Positions 57,585 through 64,000 of a stretch of DNA of 64,000 bases are shown here, piece by piece. A program made the translations under genes and the position numbers. Within the stretch, counting starts at the first letter, position 1; every line of letters begins with the position of its first letter. The stretch comes from Piezodorus guildinii (lineage: Eukaryota > Arthropoda > Insecta > Hemiptera > Pentatomidae): contig CM041292.1 in assembly GCA_023052935.1 (NCBI GenBank), positions 138,398,951 to 138,462,950 on the forward strand, in the 5' to 3' direction. The notes under the pieces were generated by a model. It had not been told where the DNA came from. It saw only the letters and a list, made by a program, of their open reading frames with translations, and did not search any database.

Positions 57585-58437
57585 TTTACTTTCACTTACC
57601 TATATATGAAATATATTATAAGAAAAACTATTGCAATCATGAAAATTTTCGAGTTCCAGTTTTCGACGGATATACACGTCTCAGAATCCCCTGAGTCCAA
57701 ATGACCAAGTCTCGAAAAAGAGGCGTGTGTGTCCGTACGTGGTAATTCTAGCGCGAAAACAAAAAGACTTGCAAAACTGAAATTTCATATTTCGGAAAAC
57801 TATATAAGTGCTACTTTATACCACGCATTTTGCTCCTTTTTACGATTTTCTCAAAAACGGCTCTAAAGATTTTGATTTAACTCGCTATATCGTTGTAAAA
57901 TTTAATGAGCTTTAATATCATGTAGATTTCACTCTGATTGAAATAGTCTAACAGGGCTTAAATGCCGAGATTTTCTTCCTCTAAAGTAAATTTAATTTTG
58001 TAGATTATATAAAAATAACCATATCATCTGATTATCATTGCCAAAAAACGGCTAAATATACCAGTTGGGCGAATTTGATACCAAGTAAGGGAGAAAAGAG
58101 CAAAAATATGTTGTAATGTATTTTTTGTTTTTTGAAAAGATCGACAAAATATACATGTTTGATATACCGTTGGAAAGCTAAAGATTTTATAAAATATATT
58201 ATCTTACACACCAGCTAGTAAAAGTTGGTAAAGAGTGATAAAAAGCCGATAAAACTTACTGTTTTTGATAATAATATAGTAAATTTTATAATAAAACGCG
58301 TGTTTCTATAGAAATTCAATTCAATTAATTCTTTTTTACTTTCACACATTTTTATCTCTAACTGTATTTGAAATACTTTAGTCGATTTCAACATCGGAGG
58401 TGTGTGAGAGTCGTGTGTTGCGTGCACCAGATTTTTT
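57585..58437 (-). repeat. Repeat X, right arm of inverted pair
   Basis: Read on the minus strand it follows the 56305 copy through its whole length: GGTGCACGCAACACACGACT, core GCTTTCCAACGGTATATCAA (about 58150-58185), CCCTGTTAGACTATTTCA, CGATATAGCGAGTTAAATCA, and ends CTTTCACTTAC-facing TTTTT. The arms are clearly diverged, so this is two insertions or an old duplication rather than a recent palindrome. Confidence 0.65.
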
Positions 58438-58895
58438 TCTGTCAAAGTAGAATTTAGAATACCTCGATATACTTATCACATAATGAGCCAAAATCTCATT
58501 CCTCCCTTATTTGGAACAAGTGACGTATAATTTGTGAAGGTTGGTATATATATAAATTTGATCGAGCGGACAGACTTTGATGCTTTCTAACAATGGAACG
58601 CCCTAGGTGACGTGGCCATACCTACAACCTAAGATATAGACGGATCCGTTCCTATTTGTAAATTAGTCCTAGAGTAGGAGGAGACGAACGTGTCAGGTGG
58701 GGCGTACTCCTCCGGTTCACCTATCAAAGCGGACAATTACGTCACGTCTCTCCCAGGCTTCCAGCACCTTTATAATCAAACCCAACCCGACCTCATCCAA
58801 TTAGAATTTCTCATAGTGTACATTCGAACAATAATAATTGAAAAAATACAAATTTATTAAGTAAACAACAAACATAATAACGAATTATATTCCTT
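58438..58895. other. Unassigned, less AT-rich DNA
   Basis: Bases 58590-58790 are G+C-richer (for example GTGTCAGGTGGGGCGTACTC) but hold no ORF or repeat that I recognise. The left part of the 13-bp SINE target duplication ends at 58895. Confidence 0.3.
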
Positions 58896-59185
58896 GTTTG
58901 TTTGTTTATTTATTTAACGTCGCTTTATGCTACTATGGCTAATCGGACGATGCTACAGTGGGAGTCCTAAATTTTTCCTATCCAGGTTTTATTAGGATAG
59001 GGATCTTTAACGAGTACCTGACATCGCACAGGCTCGGGACCACCTTTTAACGTCTCCTCCGAAGGACGGCGTAACTAAGGATTTTTTACTCCCATTAAAA
59101 AATCCTAGGACCACCTGCGGGTTTGAACCCGTGACCTTTTGCATGAGAGGCTGTTACGCTAGCCACCCAGCTACAAGTGATCCCC
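58896..59185 (-). mobile_element. tRNA-derived SINE (family 1), youngest copy, 13-bp target duplication
   Basis: AATTATATTCCTT flanks it exactly (58883-58895 and 59186-59198). The minus strand has head GGGGATCACTTGTAGCTGGG, A box TAGCTGGGTGGC, B box GGGTTCAAACCCGC, the family body, and a tail that reads AAATAAATAAACAAACAAA. It is the reference copy for the family in this window. Pol III would transcribe it from the internal boxes. Confidence 0.92.
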
Positions 59186-59251
59186 AATTATATTCCTTAT
59201 AAGTAACGTTTGCTTTCGTCCAACGTTATGTTCACCAACCAATTATTTAAA

Positions 59252-59300
59252 AAATCTGGTACGCGTAACACTCAACTTGCACTCACCTCTCTTCTTGAAA
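59252..59300 (+). repeat. Left-end fragment of repeat X
   Basis: AAATCTGGTACGCGTAACAC then CTTGCACTCACCTCTC matches the left end at 56305. The body is lost. Confidence 0.5.
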
Positions 59301-59319
59301 TAAATTTTAAAATGGAGTG

Positions 59320-59430
59320 TTGTCAATGGGTAGTATAATAAGTGTCTATCATGGCATTTTTATATATTTCTACCACGTTTACTTGATGTATTATAATTTA
59401 ACAGTGAACCTCAATAAATATATATAATTA
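59320..59430 (+). mobile_element. Jockey-B solo 3'UTR end
   Basis: TTGTCAATGGGTAGTATAAT, TTTACTTGATGTATTATAAT and AACCTCAATAAATATAT follow the order of the Jockey-B 3'UTR. It sits beside a repeat X end, as at 56.2 kb. Confidence 0.5.
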
Positions 59431-60137
59431 AAACACTTATCTATCACTATAAAACACTTACTGACAGAAAGAAACAGAAGACAATTGATAGGTGTCAACC
59501 TCCCATATCTTTTAAAACAAATTAAGTTATACAAATCGATCTATAGCTTTCCCATTGTTATATAGCTTATTATTTTTATTTATTCTCCTGTATTATTTAT
59601 ATCCTAATTAAATTATGTTTCATTCTATTTATTAGCCTTCTCCATGTATCACCTATGAACTGTTTAGTAATATCTTTGGAATAGCAATGTGGAGGATTGT
59701 CTGTGTCTTTTATTTACTCTACACACCAAAATAAAATATCCATGTAGTTGAAGAGACTTACTAGCATCTACATTGATAAATAGAGAATAGAATAGAATAG
59801 AAAAAAAAATGTATTCTGCGACAGGGTCCCCTAAGAACAATTATATGTACAATTAAGTTATACGATGTGTCTGGTCAAAAGTAACCAACCAAGAATTATT
59901 AAGAAAAAAATGGATTAAAGTATACAATAAGATAAAAGACTAAAATAAATAACTTCTTATAGATTAAAGTGTTGAATAAAACGAAACATTGAAACTGATT
60001 CATAATAACTGATTCATTTACTAAGTTTAAAAAAAAAATAAATAATAAATTTTCTTTATGAATTGACATTTGATTTCATTAATATAAGTATTAATGTGGA
60101 TCCACTCAAAGAAAAGTATATTTAATGGTGGTTAATA
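59431..60137. other. AT-rich DNA, nothing assigned
   Basis: A short (AATAG)n run at 59784-59799. No recognised coding sequence. Confidence 0.4.
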
Positions 60138-60275
60138 TTGGGTTGTTTCACATGAAATGTCCGTTTTTATAGTTTCTGAAATACATAAAGGATTTTACAG
60201 GTCTCTAGTTGTTTTTTCGATAGATTACATATTTAAAGTAAACAATTACTAATCCTCTACCTTACCAATAATATT
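60138..60275 (+). mobile_element. Solo end of the 44.5-kb mariner family
   Basis: Starts TTGGGTTGTTTCACATGAAA after TA and follows the right end of the 44458-45371 mariner, read inward, for about 138 bp (CTGAAATACATAAAGGATTT, ACATATTTAAAGTAAACA). No second inverted repeat and no transposase are seen, so the rest has been deleted. Confidence 0.85.
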
Positions 60276-61261
60276 GAGGATTTTTTAAGGCACTATAAAT
60301 TCCAGGATGCCATTGATATTAATGGAGTATCGACTTTTATGTTTGTTTTTTTTGTTTTTTTCACGATATAAAATAGATAATAATACGATTTAAAGATATA
60401 TCAATTATATTTTTTAAGAATTACATTTTTATTATTTATTTCTATATTCCGGGCTAGCCGTGTATTTTGATTTGTACTATCACCTCAAATTAGCTATAGT
60501 ATTATAATTCATGTCAAGCGTAAAAGTTTATTAAAACCTTCTTTGAGAAAGGTCTCTTGACGTAATATTCTGTTAATGGTTCGCCATCAAACCTAAAGCT
60601 ATTACCTCTTAAAAGTAATTTCCTAACTGGCTATAAAGTTAACATTAATGTGTTAAATGTTCAAAGAGCCGCTACCTACCTCCTTGGATCTGATAATGAA
60701 TTCCTTTCCCAGTCTAAGAATGAAAGCATTTCATTTAATCCTTTGAATAAGAAATAAATTTAATATCATTAAAGTTCTTAATTGTATTTATCTTCCTTTA
60801 TAGATTATTAAGCTTCCATTAGCTGAAATACGAGAACATAGTACAAACTAATAGAATAAATACTGCTAATGAATTTTGCTAGAAAAATTTAAAAAATACT
60901 TTAATTTTTTACATTTAACGTAGCTGTCAATAGCACTTTGAAAACTATTTATTTAATATGAAAATTAACAGTTTTACCCATTAAGATAAAAATAAAAAAT
61001 ATCCTTATTTTAATTAGGACGACAATGCCGATTTATTTTTTTAAATAATAAACCGAAATGCAAAATAATTTAATAAATAAACCTACTATTTGCCAGTGAG
61101 AGGTAGATATGTAGAATAAGCCTATTTTGTGATATTATTAATATTTTCTTCCTCTCTGGCGTACTTTTGAAGGTAGGCAAATACTCAGGTCTTTATTAAA
61201 ATGGTCTTTAATATCAACTAGGGTAATTTCATACTGAAGTTATCTGACAGAGCTTAAAAAG

Positions 61262-61300
<39 letters not shown>

Positions 61301-61804
61301 CTTTAACTTCTTTTCATTTCGTTTATTAGAAATGAAGAACTCTCTATCATCGTTTGGGTTGATCAAAGTAATCATGACTATAATCTATGACGCTATTCGA
61401 TAATAAACAAAAGGAAAAATAGTTTTCAGGATTAAAAATAAAAATATTTAGCATTAAATGGATGACCGTGGGTTAGATATTAAGGATAATAAAATAATAA
61501 AATTTGTCTATATAAATTCTTAATAAATATATATATATATATTTTACCTCCACCTGAATCAGCTTATAATTCATATTTAACACACGGTCAAATATTTAAT
61601 CTTAAATATTTAGCTTCTAGGAATGTTAATATTAGTACTTAAACGGTGTCCTATGATACACCTATAATACTTTTTTATTAAATATTTATTGAGATATATT
61701 ACAATTTGTTTCATAATGAATAGTAGTAGATAGTAATATGAGACCACATTCATGCGATTTGATACTATTGATATAAATAATAAAATAAAAAAAAGAAAGA
61801 AACT
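60276..61804. other. AT-rich DNA with 31-bp poly(A), nothing assigned
   Basis: A-run at 61267-61297. Text around 60600-60740 (frame VLNVQRAATYLLGSDNEF) may be decayed coding sequence that I cannot assign. Confidence 0.35.
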
Positions 61805-61855
61805 ATTTACTAACCAGCGTTTCGTCCCCGCAACGTGGGTCAATCGGCTAATCTT
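61805..61855 (-). ncRNA. Hammerhead-like motif (minus strand of an opposed pair)
   Basis: Minus strand: GCCGATTGACCCACGTTGCG then GGGACGAAACGCTGG. A stem of CCC-GGG type precedes GAAAC, but the CTGATGA box is altered (CGATTGA). It resembles the plus-strand motif 80 bp to the right. Confidence 0.3.
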
Positions 61856-61937
61856 TCATAACCATATACTATAAAAAAAATATTATCTAGAAGATAAAGT
61901 CGTTGATTTGAAACTAGTTTCCAGTCGCCTACCAAAC

Positions 61938-62025
61938 GCCCTGATGATGACCCACAATGGGGGTCCAAACGTTGGCAAACAATAAAATAGTTGAAACTAT
62001 TCAGTTGTTTCATTTAATGACCGTC
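61938..62025 (+). ncRNA. Hammerhead-ribozyme-like motif with matched stems
   Basis: GCC (61938-61940) can pair with GGC (61974-61976) as stem I. CTGATGA (61941-61947) is an exact core box. GACCC (61949-61953) pairs with GGGTC (61961-61965) as stem II. CAAAC (61966-61970) stands where GAAAC is expected, so G12 is substituted, and GTT (61971-61973) is in the position of the cleavage triplet. ACAATAAAATAGTT follows. The order fits the minimal type I hammerheads of Penelope-like elements; the G12 change would be expected to inactivate it. Confidence 0.4.
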
Positions 62026-62639
62026 ACCCGGACTAATTCCTTCCAGTTGTAGTGTTTTATTATTTATAACTTATCAGTAATTTAATCGAGCTTTAATGGA
62101 AACTTTTAAAATAAGCATAAAATGTTTTATACTGAGAATAGTGTGGGATACCCAATTTTTTAAATTATTTATTGATTGCCCCCGAACTATCTCATTATTC
62201 ATTTAATTCAATTCAGTAGTCCCTTGTATGTGCTCCGGCAAGTCTTAATGGAAAATTTATTATTCAGTGATAGCGGTTTTAGGTTGAATATAAAACAGTT
62301 TGAGGGTTTACAAAGGATTATTAAACAATTTAATTATTGAAAAAATCTAAAATGTATGAGATTTCTTGTTGTTTCTCAGAACACAATAGAGAAGCTTTAT
62401 AGAGAAATGTTTAGCGTACTCTTGCGTCTGTAAAATCCATTTTCTATTTTCAACGGGTCTGAAATCCTAAATCAGATAATCTGAGCGGACACAAGGCTTC
62501 ATTACAAAACGTACTTCGATGGCTTCAAACATTTTAGAAATAGAAATTATCTTCAATGAGCTAATAAATAGGTGACAGTAGATACCATATATTTTATTAC
62601 TGTCCGAATAGCATCGTGTTATTGAATTGCAATGTAGAT
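62026..62639. other. AT-rich DNA, nothing assigned
   Basis: No recognised coding sequence. Confidence 0.35.
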
Positions 62640-62700
62640 ACTGGTGGCACAACCCCGAAAAGATGGTGGCCAGACATCCTGTTTTAAATGAAATATAATA
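62640..62700 (+). pseudogene. Tiny Jockey-B-like C-terminal scrap
   Basis: CAACCCCGAAAAGATGGTGG CCAGACATCC reads TPKRWWPDILF before a stop, like the PRRLKRRWPRDLL end of Jockey-type ORF2. It is too short to be certain. Confidence 0.3.
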
Positions 62701-62804
62701 TTGTTGATTGATTTGGTGTTGATTGTGCTCTTTTTAATAATTATTAAAACTTTCTAATACTAACGGAACTAAAAAGGAACTAAAGTACTTCTTAGTTTAC
62801 ATTA

Positions 62805-62940
62805 GGGATACTCACTACGTTTGCTATAGCATGCTATTGTGCTAAACCCATCAATTTTATACTGGAAATAACTGTAGAAACTCGACGGGTTTAGCAAAAT
62901 AACACAAATAGTATGCTATAGCAAAGGTAGTGAGTACCCC
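62805..62940. mobile_element. 136-bp hairpin MITE with TA target duplication
   Basis: The left arm GGGATACTCACTAC, TTTGCTATAGCATGCTATT, GTGCTAAACCC is repeated in inverted form on the right (GGGTTTAGCAAAATAACAC, AATAGTATGCTATAGCAAA, GTAGTGAGTACCCC). The arms cover about 50 bp each with a short AT-rich loop. TA lies at 62803-62804 and 62941-62942. TA duplication points to a Tc1/mariner-type transposase acting in trans, but the ends do not match the mariners in this window. Confidence 0.85.
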
Positions 62941-63049
62941 TATTATTTTTCATATATTTTTTTCTATTCGAGTTGAATCACGATATACTACCTTTTCCAG
63001 TTTAAAATAAATTTAAAAAGGCTCATTTAATCACTAATTTAAACATTTT

Positions 63050-63236
63050 TTACAGTTGATATCTCAGCCCATCCTAACACTTTCCATCTATGCTGATGAC
63101 ACGTGTGTGCTATCATGATGATCCAATTACTACCTCCTATACTCTTTAATCCCATATCTGAGACCTTGAAGTATGGTGCCAGAATAGGAGAATTAAAATA
63201 AATTTTAACGAATCCCTACTAGTTACTTTCCTTTAA
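63050..63236 (+). pseudogene. Jockey-type reverse transcriptase fragment (YADD region)
   Basis: Broken frames read SAHPNTFHLYADDTCVLS, DPITTSYTL, DLEVWCQNRRIKINFNESLL and VTF. This is the motif C region and following segment, and YADD is present. It ends inside VTF and continues directly into endonuclease sequence, which in an intact element lies far upstream. Confidence 0.75.
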
Positions 63237-63840
63237 CAGTGGTAGCAGCTTACTCCCCACCTAAAATACCGATCTCCGCAGTCCAATTCAATTCCTTCCT
63301 CAATTCCCTAGACCATCATTTCCTCATAGGTGTAGACTTAAATGCTAAACACCAGCAGTGGGAGCCAGAACTACGAACTCTCGGGGGCGAACACTGCAGT
63401 CTGCACTCTATTCCACCCATAGTAACATCCTCTCTCCCGACTCTCCCACCTATTGGCCCACTGATCCTAACCGTAATCCCGACCTTCTAGATTTCTTCAT
63501 CCACAAAGGCCTAGGACCGCTAAATCATTCTGTCTCCCGGCTCGATGACCAATCCTCAGATCACAGCCCTCTTATTCTAACTCTTTCACTATCACCTATA
63601 CTAAAACTCCCCCCACCGTCATTCCTAAGAGGCCCAGTTAACTGGACTCTCTTCCGTGAAATCATAACCGACGCAATAGACCTCAGAGTATCCCTCAAAT
63701 CTTCTCAAGAACTAGATGATGCCGTTAATTCCTTCACTACCCTGATCCAACAAGCAGCCTGGAATGCATCGTCACCCTCTCCTTCCCCTCTGTACCACAA
63801 GAAGAATCCAATACCCCAAGACCTTCTAGATCTCATCCAT
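63230..63840 (+). pseudogene. Jockey-type endonuclease fragment, one frameshift, cut at 63840
   Basis: LTVVAAYSPPKIPISAVQFN, FLIGVDLNAKHQQW, then after a one-base shift near 63358 GARTTNSRGRTLQ, SPTYWPTDPNRNPDLLDFFI, SSDHSPLILTLS and FLRGPVNWTLFREII up to QDLLDLIH. It aligns without gaps to residues about 108-310 of the ORF2 at 478 but is clearly a different copy. The right end is broken by the T-run and tail of another element. Confidence 0.88.
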
Positions 63841-64000
63841 TTTTTTTTTTTTTTTTTTTTTTTTGCCGGCTAATCCAATGCACTGCAGCCAATTTAGGCT
63901 TATTGTGCGCCGTCCGATATACTGTTAATACAGGGCTGGCGCCTTGGTGAATCTGACTAACCTGTGGGGGTTAATCAGTTCACGCAACTTGGGATCAGGG
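63840..64000 (-). mobile_element. 3' end of another non-LTR element, inserted in the Jockey fragment
   Basis: A 25-base T-run (63840-63864) followed by G+C-richer sequence is, on the minus strand, a 3'UTR ending GTGCATTGGATTAGCCGGC and poly(A). It also contains GGCGCACAATAAGCC, in the style of 3'UTRs of LOA/I-type elements. The body continues off the window. The family is not identified. Confidence 0.6.

Overview
This is an A+T-rich eukaryotic window, by eye about two thirds A+T, in which I find no convincing host gene. Almost everything recognisable is transposable-element DNA. The mix suggests an arthropod, most likely an insect. It includes Jockey-type non-LTR retrotransposons with a CCHC gag, RTE- and CR1-like tails, a cecropia-type mariner, other mariners with TA duplications, several tRNA-derived SINEs with TTTA-type tails, and DRE-like motifs (TATCGATA). 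The order or species cannot be fixed from the window.

Layout. 1-3436: an almost complete Jockey-type element (gag 3' end, endonuclease-reverse transcriptase ORF broken by one frameshift, poly(A)). 3437-10500: mostly unannotatable, with a promoter-like motif cluster near 5.25-5.62 kb and relics of an RTE and another reverse transcriptase. 10.5-17 kb: a dispersed repeat interrupted by a SINE, non-LTR 3' ends, a 112-bp tandem repeat and two related 3' fragments of a second Jockey family ('Jockey-B'). 18.2-19.6 kb: a full-length mariner with both inverted repeats but two nonsense codons and an altered catalytic residue. 20-35 kb: Jockey-B 3' ends, a 16-bp terminal-inverted-repeat element (24.9-25.5 kb), a second copy of the 10.5-kb repeat, SINE copies and a mariner relic. 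36.6-37.7 kb: three tRNA-like SINE units. 41.4-48.1 kb: Jockey-B reverse transcriptase relic, a well-bounded SINE, an internally deleted mariner, RTE and CR1-like tails. 50-52.4 kb: a 5'-truncated but open Jockey-like reverse transcriptase, with an 11-bp target duplication, inserted in an unclassified repeat ('repeat X'). 55.6-58.4 kb: more repeat X, including two about 0.9-kb copies in inverted orientation. 58.9-64 kb: a SINE with a 13-bp target duplication, a solo mariner end, a 136-bp hairpin MITE, and a Jockey-type endonuclease fragment cut by another non-LTR tail.

These parts do not form a pathway. They record repeated TE insertion and decay: autonomous non-LTR elements could supply the machinery for the SINEs and truncated copies, and mariner transposase could mobilise the deleted mariners and possibly the MITE. 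The least explained items are repeat X with its large inverted pair, hammerhead-ribozyme-like motifs at five loci, the 24.9-kb inverted-repeat element, and the motif cluster at 5.25-5.62 kb.
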